Assembly (NCBI RefSeq): GCF_002865645.1
Contig: NW_020194559.1
Span: 62,001 to 126,000, forward strand
Reading direction: 5' to 3'
Source of the DNA: Hyaloscypha bicolor E
Taxonomy: Eukaryota > Ascomycota > Leotiomycetes > Helotiales > Hyaloscyphaceae
Length of the DNA stretch: 64,000 nt
Shown one piece after another: positions 10,164 through 21,061 of the stretch (positions are counted from its first letter, which is position 1; each line of letters begins with the position of its first letter). Under the pieces are notes generated by a model. The model made no database searches. It saw nothing but the letters and a program-made list of their open reading frames with translations, and had not been told where the DNA came from. A program made the position numbers and the translations under genes.

Positions 10164-11085
10164 CTTGAATTATTCGTCTTCAGGGGAATTTGGATTTTGA
10201 AGTGGAAGAATATCAAAGGAAGATGGTAAGTACTAAGAAGCCCGACGACGTTGGATTTGAGTCATCCAGGTCTAAAGCGGGTACCCGAAATTGCTGCTAA
10301 TCCCCCTGCGGTACAGGGTTGGCAGCCACATAGTTGTCCCTGCAAGGGGTCTTTTCATAAAGGAGGAAATGTGTAAGTGATGCCAAATTCTGTACATGCA
10401 AAGGGAGGATCTGGGATGCTATCACTACGAAATTCATCTTTACATTTAATACCACCGAGAATCTTCTCAGGTTCAAATAAGCAAATTCAAGTAATGTACT
10501 TGCCCCAAATTGTACTCCGTACGTAAATAGTGGCATAAAGTATCGGGAATGCAGTGTGTTTTTCATAAAATGTTTTATGTAGGCCACTGAAGGGCCTGTA
10601 AGGTCTTACTTTAATCTCGCTGTAGCTATTCTTGTCCCCCTAGAAGATCTATGCGTACATATCCATTGCGAATGTCTTACAGCGCCTCTTTGCTTCGATT
10701 TAGGGAGCACCGCCTGGAGATAGCGAACTCTTGCCCTAAATTCATTCCCTGTAGAATACCAAGGGTCAAAATGCCCTGTACTCCCGATACTTTATGCCGC
10801 GATTTCTGTATATGCCACCATTTCAATCAAACTCTCAATCACCTCTCTCCCAAGTTGACGCCATCTTTAATGCAACAGGCACACCATCTGCCTGAGCTGT
10901 CCCATCCACATTCCAATATATCACTCAAACAAAATATTCATCTCAGAGAACATCCTCAAAAGGCTCTCGGGCGTGGGAGTAATACCAGACAGAAAGACAG
11001 ACACCAGATATATCAGGACGGATACAGATATCTTTTCATTCCTTCAAAAGGGCAGTTTTTCAAGTCTGTTCTCTCTCACTCACTC
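10164..11085. other. Intergenic
   Basis: A forward frame at 10651-11268 runs into the 3' end of the SnoaL-like gene on the other strand. Its composition (His/Leu/Ser/Pro mixture) looks non-coding. No gene is supported. Confidence 0.5.
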
Positions 11086-11838
11086 TCAAATCTCCACCTC
11101 TTCCCCCTCGACCCACTTCTTACAAAGCCAATAAAGCTCATCATGTTTTTTCCCATTCATATTTCTGGCCTCCCTCCTATGTCCTGGCATATCCCTCATA
11201 ACCACCACACCCATCGTCTCCTCTTGGCAATACGCCAAATAGCGATACCCCGTCGGATACCCCTTTAATCTCTCCTCATCCAAAACCGGCACCTTCGCCG
11301 GATTAACAGCAATAAGTTTATCCTTCTCATACCAATGCCTCACAAACCTTGCTTTCCAATCCCCGTTCTCTTCTTTCTGCCAGAAGAAGCAAAATCTACA
11401 ATCGCTCTCGGCATCCACTTCGCACCCCTGGATCTCAAATCGCTGCGTAATGGTAGCTTTCATTTTCGTCACTGCTCTCTTCCCGTCGGGGGAGATGTCG
11501 GTTGTGGTCCCGTGACACCGATGCATGATGAAGGCTCCCTTATCCATGCCTGCTTGAGAAGCGGAAATGAAGTCCTGGTAGTGTGTTCGCCCGGTCCAGG
11601 TTGTGTAGATGTAGGCGCTTGGGTGGAAGATGGATTTCAGGTTCTCCCATTCGCATGCGTCGCTTTTTGGTATTAGCAGAGAGGTAATGGGAAAGGGGGA
11701 AGGGACATACCGGTAGCAAGGCCATCCTTCTGCTAGCTCACGGAGTTTGTATCGCTCGAGAACTAAGTTATCAGGTCCGTTGTTGCGGATTGCTTTCTCT
11801 GGTCTTGAGCCTGAGGGGAGGGAGTGTAGGTCTGACAT
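11086..11838 (-). CDS. SnoaL/NTF2-like domain protein
   Basis: Reading straight through gives 250 aa, but a 48-nt intron is likely at 11663-11710 (GTATGT donor, GCTAATAC branch, AAAAG acceptor). It removes a Pro-rich loop and joins CYR to [16 protein letters not shown], giving 234 aa. Because the intron is a multiple of three, both readings stay open. The core fits the SnoaL-like/NTF2-like fold: an N-terminal helix, [12 protein letters not shown], then strands around [20 protein letters not shown] and a C-terminal [12 protein letters not shown]. Members include polyketide cyclases, dehydratases and many uncharacterised small-molecule enzymes, so no reaction can be named. It adjoins the decayed dehydrogenase locus and could be a catabolic accessory; that is speculation. 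Confidence 0.75.
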   Translation of the reverse strand: MSDLHSLPSGSRPEKAIRNNGPDNLVLERYKLRELAEGWPCYRYVPSPFPITSLLIPKSDACEWENLKSIFHPSAYIYTTWTGRTHYQDFISASQAGMDKGAFIMHRCHGTTTDISPDGKRAVTKMKATITQRFEIQGCEVDAESDCRFCFFWQKEENGDWKARFVRHWYEKDKLIAVNPAKVPVLDEERLKGYPTGYRYLAYCQEETMGVVVMRDMPGHRREARNMNGKKHDELYWLCKKWVEGEEVEI

Positions 11839-12397
11839 TTTGAGAAGTTAGATGGAAACTAAAATCAGAAAAACAGGAGTTTCAGCTTTGATGTTTTTAG
11901 AGAAAGTATAACAACTGATTATAGAGAGAGAAATGGGAAGCTTAAGTAAGATCTCGTCCTCCGATGAGTATTTTGAAGATGGTATTGTAGTAAGTCGGGG
12001 ATGTTTCAGGGGCTCGCTACCCCGCTATGGCATATCCGCAATATCCGCAATACCCCGCCCTAAAAGGGGTTGCTGGAGTATTCTTTACCCGCTTTGAACA
12101 AACTGCCGAGCTCAAACTTTCAATTTATAACTCCCAACGAATTTGCAGTTTTAATCGACTGAAGGTAACTCTTATTCAAAGATGCCAAGTCTTGGGCATA
12201 CGGACACGTTCCCGTCCTGTTCGTTTGTGGCTTCCTGTGTTGTGAGCAAGTTTTAACCAAAAAACCACCCAGGTAGAGCGGGAAGTCCCCCGTACCTTTT
12301 TCATTGTCGACCTTTCACATAGACTCATGTTTAAGATCACTCTCATACCTGTTTCTCACAGTCCTCCCCGCTTTGACGAAACCCTTCAAAGCTCATC
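11839..12397. other. Intergenic, divergent promoters
   Basis: Divergent gap between the SnoaL-like gene and the dehydrogenase relic. AATATCCGCAATACCCCGCC around 12040 contains a short tandem ATATCCGCA. No gene is seen. Confidence 0.4.
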
Positions 12398-13086
12398 ATG
12401 GAATTCGTCAACCCTGAAGTAGAAGCAAAATACATCTACATCTTCGGCCTCAATATCTCATTCAGCAAACCTCCCATCCTCCGTCAGGTATCTTTCAAGA
12501 ACCATAACCTACCACACACCTACACCGTCCACAAAACGACGTCCAACACGCCCCTAGCCCCTATCAAGTCCCCAGCCTTCGGCGGCACAAGCGTAACAAT
12601 GCCACATAAAGTCTCAATCTCCACTTACTCACATCAATTCCCTCGCACGATTGCGTTGTCGGAGCAATAAACACTCTCGTCGTCACCAGCGATGAAAACG
12701 GGAGGAGGACTTGAATAAGCGGAGAGAACACGGACTAGGGCGGTCTCGTTTTGTGCTTGGCGACCACGGGAAAAGGAATCATAGGAAAAGCTAGGACGGA
12801 ATTGGCGATTGGAGCGGGTGGAAGTTTTTCCGGAGAGTATCTTTGCAGCTGAAAACGGGATTTACATCGACATGGCGTACAAACCAAGAGAAACGCTGCT
12901 GTTGAAGGTCGCTAAGGGAAAGAAGATTGGGTGACGACGACGGGAGTGAAGGGTCTGCTCGCATAGACGTTTGTGTAGAGTGAGCTGTGGTTGAAGTTAC
13001 CCGCGCCCAAAGAAGAGATGATTCGAGCCTTAGAGGAACACGATTTGGAGAGTGAAACCGGCGAGAGAATTAGCGGGAAACTATAA
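12398..13086 (+). pseudogene. Third quinate/shikimate dehydrogenase, decayed
   Basis: The 5' part (12398-12670) reads a recognisable substrate-binding half: KYIYIFGLNISFSKPPILRQ, HNLPHTYTVHKT and FGGTSVTMPHKVSI, the last carrying the catalytic-Lys motif. It then shifts out of frame. Later fragments match the rest of the family in other frames: an IGAGG-like Gly-rich stretch near 12805-12825, GIYIDMAYKPRETLLLKVAKG (about 12856-12920) and a C-terminal APKEEMIRALEEHDLESETG stretch ending at the stop 13084-13086. The NTD catalytic segment and most of the Rossmann half are missing or scrambled, and there are stops around 12932 and 12960. It is not expected to function. It differs from both intact copies (SFSKPP instead of HSLSP or HSIAP), so it is a separate paralogue rather than a recent copy. 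Confidence 0.8.
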
Positions 13087-13532
13087 TATAGGAACAAGTA
13101 CTTATATGAATGAGATAATTTGAGCTCATGGAAACCCTCGTTTGCGTACACCACGCTCTGACATCAAATATATTCTTGTTTGATGAGTCCGGTCAGTCAG
13201 AAGAAAATAGCATTGCAAGAGTAAGAAGTGGCAACCTCATCTCCTTTCTTAAGCGAGGAATTTGAAGGGGAGAAGACCCACAATACTGAGCCACCCCCAT
13301 GATTTTGCGAGACTGAGCTAATCCTGGGGATGATCGCCAAGACGACATCTTAGCCTGGAGGACCTCGCAAAAATAACGCAGAAAAGACCCATGGTCAGAA
13401 TGAGAACATCAATCTCGTATATATATCCGTTCGGGGTTTAAGGGAGGTGATAAATAGGAAGGACTTCCCTGTCACGGCTTTCCACCCTCGAGAACATTTC
13501 ACGCACAATAGACCCACCACCCACAACCCAAG
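13087..13532. other. Intergenic
   Basis: Sits between two gene relics. No coding signal. ATATATATC and a run of AGGxxxT words near 13420-13470 could be old promoter sequence of the next relic. Confidence 0.4.
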
Positions 13533-14216
13533 ATGAGCCTCCTCCTTCGTACAACGAAAGCAACTCAACCGCCTTTACGCCCTTCCACTAGAGAAGGCCC
13601 TTTCTCTTCCATCCTTCATTGACAACGATGAAGAAGAAGGTGGTCGATCCAGCCTCCCTCCACCCTTCACTCTAACCCCTATCACGCTCGCCATCCTCCC
13701 AAATAGCATGCTAATCTCACCATGCACACCCAGTACTCCTACCAAGGCATTATACGAGCTGTCACGACCCTTCTCCAGACATACTCGCAGTATTAGTATC
13801 TCCGAGATCCTGTCTTCTAGTGGGCTTGGAGAAAATGGGATGTTTAGAGAGAGACGAAGAGGAAGGAAAGGGGGATTATTTGGAGATTGCTGGGTAGTTG
13901 AATTCGGAAATGTTTGTTTGCGACCGAAGAGATAAGTGGAGTGTGGTGCTGAGGAGAATGGCGCATTTGAGTAGGAAGAGCTGGGAAGTGAAGAGTGGGG
14001 ACAACGGGTGTGTTTTGCACTACTCAGCTAAGCCGAAGAAAGGAATCGTGGAGTGGAAAGATTAAAAGAGCGACGTAGTGGCTGTTGCGACTCCAGCCGT
14101 GCATCAAGAGACTGAAACCGAGACATTGGGATTTCGGTGGGGATGGTGGGGGAAAATATAGATCTCTTGGCGGACCGTTGGATTGCGAGGATCCTTCAAG
14201 ATATGCAAAAAGAGCG
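13533..14216 (+). pseudogene. Relic of a PY-motif, Ser/Pro-rich protein gene
   Basis: A fragmentary reading begins with DEPPPSYNESNS (from 13532). This holds a PPxY motif of the kind bound by WW domains of Rsp5-type ubiquitin ligases. It shifts frame to a proline-rich stretch (SLPPPFTLTPITLAILP, about 13659-13710) and to STPTKALYELSRPFSRHTR with SISISEIL (about 13730-13815), stopping at 13935. Further fragments (VVAVATPAVHQETETETLGF, then RWGWWGK, about 14079-14150) look coding but lie in another frame after several stops. I do not recognise a named family. The order and character of the pieces suggest one dead gene, possibly continuing toward 14300. Confidence 0.45.
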
Positions 14217-14569
14217 AGAAAAAAATGAAGGAAGAGAAGTGGACGAGTGGTGTTTCTGAAGGGAGACCGTATGGGAAGTTATACTGGTGTGAGTTCTTCT
14301 CGGCGTACGAAGAACCTGCGAAGCAACGAGGACTGACTTGACTTGTAGTAAAAGAGGCGTTGGGCATTGGAGTCCATATAAAGTCAAAGTATTCGGGGCT
14401 GACAACGGGCCCGCTGAGACTGACGGAATATGGAAGGATCAAGTGGTCGTAAGACGAGTACACATTTCCATTCAAGAAGCTGGAACAATCGTAGTTGTGT
14501 TCAACATTCGTAACACCACCATTTGCGTTATCTTCCTTCTTGAAAAGTTGCGATTGTCCGACACGCTAC
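14217..14569. other. Gap before the HET gene 3' end
   Basis: Purine-rich, with no supportable gene. It may contain the tail of the preceding relic. Confidence 0.35.
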
Positions 14570-16556
14570 TCATTCCGGCCCCAAATTCGTTCCTAGAATA
14601 GATGTTGTGAGACTGACTATCTCTGGTGGCGGTGTGTATCTCTCTACTGCTAGATTTCGTATCGAGGACGAGAGATGGACGTCGAAATCAACCGCGTACA
14701 TTAGTTCACCATCCCTAACCCGTTTTCTTAAAGCTACAGAGATCACATGCCCCGATGGTAATGCTATAGCATCCCTATCACATGATTTGTAACTCTGGCA
14801 CTTGCTGGCTTCCCAATCTCTCTCATTAAATGGCTTCCCATTAGGTGGCAGCAGAAAAACGCTAATAGATCCCTGGTGGTAGATCCCCAATACAAAAGAA
14901 TCCTGACATTCTGCAGGGCCGGTCATGTCTTTGAACTCCACCAATGCCATAGATTCTTCTGGGATGATAAGTGTACAATCGTGGGCATCGTTATCGGGTG
15001 GGAGCCACCTTGTGATACTGGGAGGACGGCCTTCAAAGATTTTGTCGGAGCCCCTGCGGCAGGTAGCCGAAGATATGGCAAAACCATTGCTGAAGAAATA
15101 TTCGGCGCTTATTGCGAATTTCCGGAAGTCACTGTTTGGAATCGCGTGGCGCTGTACCGGAAAGATGTATTGGAAACGGGGTAGGAAGATCTGCTTCTTT
15201 TTTCCCTCCAATGGAATTGCGGAATATGGGAGCCCATGCAGTTGGGAGCTGCCAGGCCGGTGCCACATGTAACCGTCCCCTAGGGTTAATCGCTTTAGAG
15301 GAAGCAGTATGTGCCTTTGTTCTGCCTTCCGGGCCGGGGAATGATGAGTCGACCGTACACTGCAGCTCAAGGGTGCGAAATAAAAGTTCGATTGGTCATG
15401 ATTTCTCAAAAATTCATCGATTTCGGCTTTGAGCCTTGAATCACATTTCTTTAACACTTCCGCTACTGGTATTAGCACAACTGAGATGCTCAATCCTTTG
15501 TTGGTCATTGAATATGGATGAGAGGATCTGAACTCCGAAAGGGGGACGTAAACGTCGCCCGAACCATGGAAGTCCGCGGGAGTATTTGCAAGGACATTAC
15601 CCCCGATTCTCCGAGCGTCAAACGGATCTGTTGGATATGTCCAAGCAAAGAGGGAGTCGTCATCGGAAATCTTCATGATTTCAAGTTGGAGCCGAGTAAA
15701 TGCATCGTTACCCTCGCCGTATATGAGAGGCATATGTACCCGGAAAAGACCCATTAGACAATAGGCTGTGTCCTCGACCCTCAGTGTCCGCCTTTTTGAG
15801 GCCCATGAGAATTTCTGGGCTACACTTGCCGCCTTGAACCCTCCTTCTAAAAAGTGCTCATGGATGCTAGTAATAGAAGCTATTAGCTTGCTAAAGGTAC
15901 GCCTCGTTCCGATTTCGGCCCCTGAGTAATCCGAGTTTTAGCAAATGCTCGATGAAAATTGTTTGTGTGGAGTTTCAAACACTATCTTGAAGAGATCACG
16001 AAACGGCCGGAATTAGGAAGGGAATTCTTCCCTAGTACTTACAACCTCGGTTGAAGAAGAATACCGCGTCCGGTGCAAGAAGCTCCTGGAGAGTCCACCC
16101 CCTGGTAAACCATTCACTCATCCGAAACGCCGAGCCCTCTCCCCAGTGGTCCTCTTCTTCGGTAGGAACATCAACGAGGTAGGCATAGCAAACTTGAGAA
16201 TTCCTGTACCATTGAAACATAGAGTTAATCGCCTCCGAAAGCTCTGCGCTGCTTGATTTGTCAATGCAGCATGAGTCGATCCACTGCCATTTGTCAGCTA
16301 GTGCTCTCAGTTGCCAGTTGTGTTCACTTTGGAAAGAATCAAGAATGCTCACGGCGTATTCCCAGCCTTCCTTTCGAGCCTGGGCGCTACAGCCTACAAT
16401 CTTCGCCCATCCCGCCATCGTCGGGCCTCGACCCTGCTGCAAGTCCTGGAACGTGACTTCATCGGCGCCCCACCGATGAGAAAGAATAGCATAGTACGGG
16501 ATCTCGCTCCCGAAGAACTCGTGGAGCTTGAGCGTTGTTGTGTCGAGCAAGCGCAT
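14570..16556 (-). CDS. HET-domain (heterokaryon incompatibility) protein
   Basis: Two exons (16556-16043 and 15921-14570) with a 121-nt intron (15922-16042, GTAAGT to CTCAG) give a 621-aa protein. The HET domain fills exon 1 and the start of exon 2. It opens MRLLDTTTLKLHEFFGSEIP, then YYAILSHRWGADEVTFQDL, WIDSCCIDKSSSAELSEAIN, CYAYLVDVP and WFTRGWTLQELLAP. After the splice it reads SVAQKFSWASKRRTLRVED, TAYCLMGLF and MPLIYGEG. The splice restores the expected continuous domain. An ATG 30 codons upstream (16646) is in frame, but HET proteins normally begin at MRLL, so 16556 is preferred. HET proteins trigger vegetative incompatibility cell death after self/non-self contact. The 400-residue C-terminal region is Ser-rich and unrecognised. 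No NACHT or repeat domain is visible. Confidence 0.85.
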
Positions 16557-17184
16557 TGTTGAAGCTGATGCAGATGCGCAGCCTTGCCTAGCGTTCCTCG
16601 CAGAAGAACGACGAAGACTGACCTTCAAGGTGCTTGGGGTGGACAATGGTCAAATCGGCAAGACCGTAACGAGATGGGCGATATGTGAAGGATACAGAGA
16701 GAATAGAGATGAAGGTGTTTGAGGTGGGGAAGGAATCTTTTATGGTAGCCTTATGGGTTGTGGTGGCTGGGTAAGCCACCAAAGATGGCAAGAGCCGCAA
16801 CTGGAAGCTCATTGGTTTCGTCGCACTTGAGGCCCAACCCAATGATAATAGAGGGAAGAATCTGCTGTCTCTCACTTGGGACATGATTGCATCCTAGGCG
16901 GAAGTGACATTGCCAAGCACAAACATCTATGAATGCATCATCATATTAGCATCGCTCATCTACATGCAGTTGGGGTATCTCCAGCCGTAGAACGCCATAT
17001 CGCAATATCCACGCCCATTATTTGACAATCCGAAAATGCTGCAAATGAAGCGCCGTGGAAAAAACGCCACCATGCTGGTGCGACCGCCTTGAATGAGGAA
17101 ACATCACCGCTCGGAAGAGCGGGACGGTCTCATTTCAAGCATAGTACGTCACCATGAACGCCATTGAAATAAGAAACACGTTGC
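16557..17184. other. Intergenic
   Basis: Contains the HET promoter and the 3' flank of the Spp1-like gene. No gene is seen. Confidence 0.5.
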
Positions 17185-19412
17185 TCAAAAGAGCTGAATG
17201 GTCTCGTTCTCAGCGTAGTAAGTCTTCGTAGCCTCACGAAGCTCAGCATCCTCGATAATCTCCTCTTCAGCTTCGGCCAACTTCTTCATCTCCTGCTTAA
17301 GGATCTGTTGCATATTAACGAAGTCAGTACCATGAATGGCGAGCCAATTCTGGTGCCTGCAGCGTCGCTTTGGCTTGAGGCACATATTATCGAGGGCGGC
17401 GGAGACCTTGGGGGGTTCGGGAATAACTTGACCAGGATAAGGGATGCAAGCACCGATCTCCTTCGTCTCGGCGGTGCGAGGACCAAGTCTGCCAGTTGCG
17501 AAAGCCTGCTTGCCCTCCTCCGAGTGGAACCAATCATCGAACTCTTCCTCGTTCATAGAGAGACGATTGTCGAAGCCACAGAAATCTTTGATCTCCAAGT
17601 TGGGTTCCTTGGCAGCGATCTTAGAACGGTCGTTCACCATGATCAAGAGCTTTTGTTGATTTTGGTAAATCTTGATACGGTCCTCGAGGGTCTTCTTCTG
17701 TTCCTTGAGCTCCTCGATCTGCTTCTTCTCATCGTCGTTGAGGTAATCGAGACCAACTGGGCGAGCTGTGACTATGTTAGCAATGTCGACACAATAGGAG
17801 AGCTGCAATCATACTAAGGTCAGCTCCTTCCTTGACCGGGAGTCTTGGCTTCTGGCCCAACTTGTGGAATTCTTCCGCGGTCGGGGCTTCCTTCAAGAGC
17901 TGGCCAACCTCCCTGAAATTCAAAGCACCTCCAATGGAGGGAGCGTCATCCTTGCGAACCATGCTCGAGACAAACTTCCAGAAGAGATAGGCGCACTCGT
18001 CGCTGCAGTACTTGCTGGGAGGATCCATTGCAACACGAGCAGCCTTGCGACACTGGATGGTCGGGACATTGTTGCAACGACACATACGCTTCCAAGTGGT
18101 GAAAAGCTCACCCTCCTTGTGACACTTGGGGCAGATGAATCGATCGAGCAGCTCTTTCGCATCGTCCTCGTCGATACCGACGCAGGAGCAATGGTACCAG
18201 TCCTCACAACCACCGTCACAGTAGACCATCATACGATGATCATCCGGGCCACGGCAAATGCAGTATTCTCCACCATCGTTGCTTTCGGAGTCGGACGCGG
18301 TCGCATTCATTTGACTGGATGGTTGACTGGCGCTCTTGGTGTTCGGTGTGCCGGCTTTCTCTGCTGTTATAAAGTTAGAACTGCAGTATCTCGTGGATGA
18401 TTGTGACGACGTACCATCAGACTTAGACTTCTTAGCGTGCTGCTTCTTGACAGTTGTCGCAGTGCCTTTCTTGGCTGGCTTCTGTACCTTTGGCGGCAGA
18501 ACGGTACTGGCCTTCTCAGGAGCGGGACTATTCATTTGCAGTCCACTGGAAGGGGTGCCTTGCTTGACAGTTGCGGACGGAGTACCTTGCTTAGGCGCGG
18601 AGGAAGGGGCTGGAGTACCTTGGCTGGAGGACGGTGGAGCAGGAGGAACCTTGCGGGCGCGACCTTCGCTCTTGATCTTCTCGGAGATGCTCATGGGTAT
18701 GACGTCGCCACCAGGGGTTCCATCACGGGAGCTCGTGGATGCCTCCTTCTTGATCTCCTTCTTCTTCGAAGCCATCGTTGATGTGGAAGCTTTTGGAGTT
18801 GAACGGACGGAGGAGAGGGGAACGCCAGATGCTTTGGCGGCAGCAACAGCTGCAGCGTGCTTTGCTTTGTTATTAGCGAGCATTTCAATCGCGAGATGCC
18901 GCGTCTCGCCTGATTCGCGATATTTGCGGGACTCGTTTGCGCTCTTGTGATGCTTGTTGTACATGCGAGAATCGGCAGCTGTGTAGACTTTATTCCAGAC
19001 TACGTCGTCCTCGCCCGGCGGGGTTGGAGCAGCTTGCGGATACTTGTACTTGAATCCTAGCTTGTTGTTTGATATGACGGCGAACGGGTCTTCTACCTCG
19101 ATGGGCACAGGCTGTGGGACTCCGGAGGCAGAGGGAGGAGATGCCTGGGCACTGGCAGCTTGAGGAGGCTGTAAAACATAAGATAAGTGAAGTCAGCAAT
19201 AAAGTTCCACACACGTACAAAAGCAAAAGTGAAGACTGGAATAAAAGGACTCGAAGAGCACCACTGTCGAGACCAGATGGGGGTCGCGTGGAGCGGATTT
19301 CGTGTTGAAGGCGAAGCACGCTCAAGGGTAACGGGACGAGTTCACTTGCATCATTAGGGGCAATGGCGAGCTCGGCCGTGGCCTGCTGCATATCATTGAC
19401 GCTTGAATCCAT
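17185..19412 (-). CDS. Set1/COMPASS complex PHD-finger subunit, Spp1/Cps40-like
   Basis: Subunit of the COMPASS histone H3-K4 methyltransferase complex in the nucleus; its PHD finger reads methylated H3K4. Features in order: IEVEDPFAVI near the N terminus, a long Ser/Thr/Pro/Lys-rich linker, a C4HC3 PHD finger (EYCICRGPDDHRMMVYCDGG, then CEDWYHCSCVG and RFICPKCHK), a Cys-rich block (MCRCNNVPTIQCRKAARVAM, then KYCSDECAYLF), a coiled coil (DDEKKQIEELKEQKKTLEDR) and a C-terminal Cys/His cluster (CGFDN, CLKPKRRCRHQNW). Clear introns are 17766-17814 (GTATGA to ACAG) and 18364-18414 (51 nt, in frame). No ATG exists in the first large exon, so a spliced 5' exon is required. ATG 19412 (MDSSVNDMQQ) is the likely start, but the first intron's donor and acceptor are uncertain (for example 19159-19345). 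Confidence 0.85.
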
Positions 19413-20512
19413 CGTGGACTTGTGATCGTTTGGGCGTGTCAAGCTGAGCTTGAAAGGGCTGAAGTCAACTTTCGACGTTCACAAAAGATGTGGTTCAGGA
19501 TCTGCGAGGCGGGAGCTAACCTTTTCGGGGCAGGTAAGCGAGGCACTTTCAGTGGAGAGCGCATACCAGGCTCAGCCTTATCAGCCTTGCAAAAAAATAT
19601 AGTATTTTTGAGCTTCAACGGAGGGGGGATTTGGGTGGAAATGGAACGAGGAAATGGAGTGCAAGGGTTTTAATTGCTAGGGAATAGAAGTTCGTTTATC
19701 AGTACAAATTTTTGTAGGGTTCTTCTCAAAGGTGCGTAGCAGACCCTGAATATCACCTTTGTGTTAAGAATGTGAATTGCCCGATTTTAAGCATACAGTC
19801 GAATTATTATCAGCGCTATCGGTGCCCGAAGACAATCCAATTAGCCGAATTTAGCAAAAACCCTTACTCTAATATATATGTTTGCTGTTCGTTGCGCCTG
19901 AAAATCGGCAAGCTCTGACTTTTGTTTTTGGACCGTCATGTGTAGAACACCTTTAGCTTTGCAACTGACGATGGGAAGACAGGCGAACTTTACCATGATT
20001 ACTCATGTATTATTACTAGCGGGTGTGGCCTTTGCTATTAGATGGCAAACTGTCAATTGTGTTCCAAGACACTTGCATTGCAGATACCAGAAATCAAGGA
20101 ATTGAACATGCAGAGGCACTCTGGGAATATCAATCCGCAGTGCAGGAAAGCTCTAATAGTCGGAAGATATCAATTAAGCCGTTGAAAAGGGAATTATATA
20201 TAAAGAGCTCCTTCATCACCTGTCCTCCTCAAGTCCGAATCTTACAAGTGCCATCTTTCAGAGATTCCTAGACGCTTTTTGGGTATTGACGCTACAAAGG
20301 GAAAAGTCCAAACCAGATAACAACGCCAAGTAAGTGAGCCGCGAGGCTATTCCCTCTTCCAGCCGTGAGGCCTCGTTTCTCTTGCATATCCGCATCCGAA
20401 GGGTCCAGGGATTGCCCCCATGGACCTTCCTTCGTCCTGTCTCAGTCGGCCGTGAGACCACATCGTATAACCCACCAATTTTATATCCCTCCTTTCCTCC
20501 TTGATTTCCACC
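19413..20512. other. Intergenic
   Basis: AT-rich around 19680-20200. Short frames only, with no recognisable gene or repeat. Confidence 0.5.
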
Positions 20513-21061
20513 TCAATGGTGGTGTCCATGTCTCCTGGAGCTTCCAGAGCTTTGTCCATGATGGCGATGCGACGAAGAATGATGTGACGAATGTCTGTGA
20601 CGGCTACTAGAGCCGCTGCGCTCCAACTCCTGATCCATCTCCTCAATCCTCTGCCTATAACCCCTCACAATGTCTCTTATATGTCTTATCCGGTCGAAGT
20701 CCACCTCTAGCTCATCAATTTGCCTCAATATGTCGTGAAATCGGGCAATCTCGGAATCCGCGATCTGGATCGCATTGCCTGCCCTGTCGTACTGCTGCTG
20801 TGCCACCATCTGGGATTGTTCGGAGAGGTATTCCAGTCGTGCAGATATCTGTTGTAACAAGCGATCAAAGTGCCGGCTTAATTGTGCGAGGGAATGGCTG
20901 TCCAGGAGGAGCAGACCTTGGGAGGAAGCGCGGGACGCTGCGCGAGAGGAGGAGCCACCAGCAGTGGAGGCGGCAGCTTGCTGGTGATGCCGCAGCAGGG
21001 AGATCTCTTCATTGGTCAGTCCCAGCTGGGTATCGGGGACCGCTTGATCTGGAGTTGACAT
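20513..21061 (-). CDS. Small coiled-coil protein, possibly BLOC-1 subunit Cnl1-like
   Basis: A 182-aa intronless protein. The N terminus reads DTQLGLTNEEISLLRHHQQ, followed by a Ser/Ala-rich linker. A predicted helical coiled coil covers about residues 50-145 (LDSHSLAQLSRHFDRLLQQI, SEQSQMVAQQQYDRAGNAIQ, ILRQIDELEVDFDRIRHIRD). The tail is extremely Ser/His-rich (RHRHSSHHSSSHRHHG, ending HGHHH). The helical core and length resemble the fungal BLOC-1 subunit Cnl1, which acts in endosomal trafficking; I recall this similarity and cannot verify it. The His-rich tail is unusual and could bind metal ions. Other small coiled-coil complex subunits remain possible. Confidence 0.7.
   Translation of the reverse strand: MSTPDQAVPDTQLGLTNEEISLLRHHQQAAASTAGGSSSRAASRASSQGLLLLDSHSLAQLSRHFDRLLQQISARLEYLSEQSQMVAQQQYDRAGNAIQIADSEIARFHDILRQIDELEVDFDRIRHIRDIVRGYRQRIEEMDQELERSGSSSRHRHSSHHSSSHRHHGQSSGSSRRHGHHH

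Noticed and set aside
10651..11268. 205-codon forward open frame
   Set aside because: Overlaps the 3' end of the SnoaL-like gene on the opposite strand, and no motif is seen.
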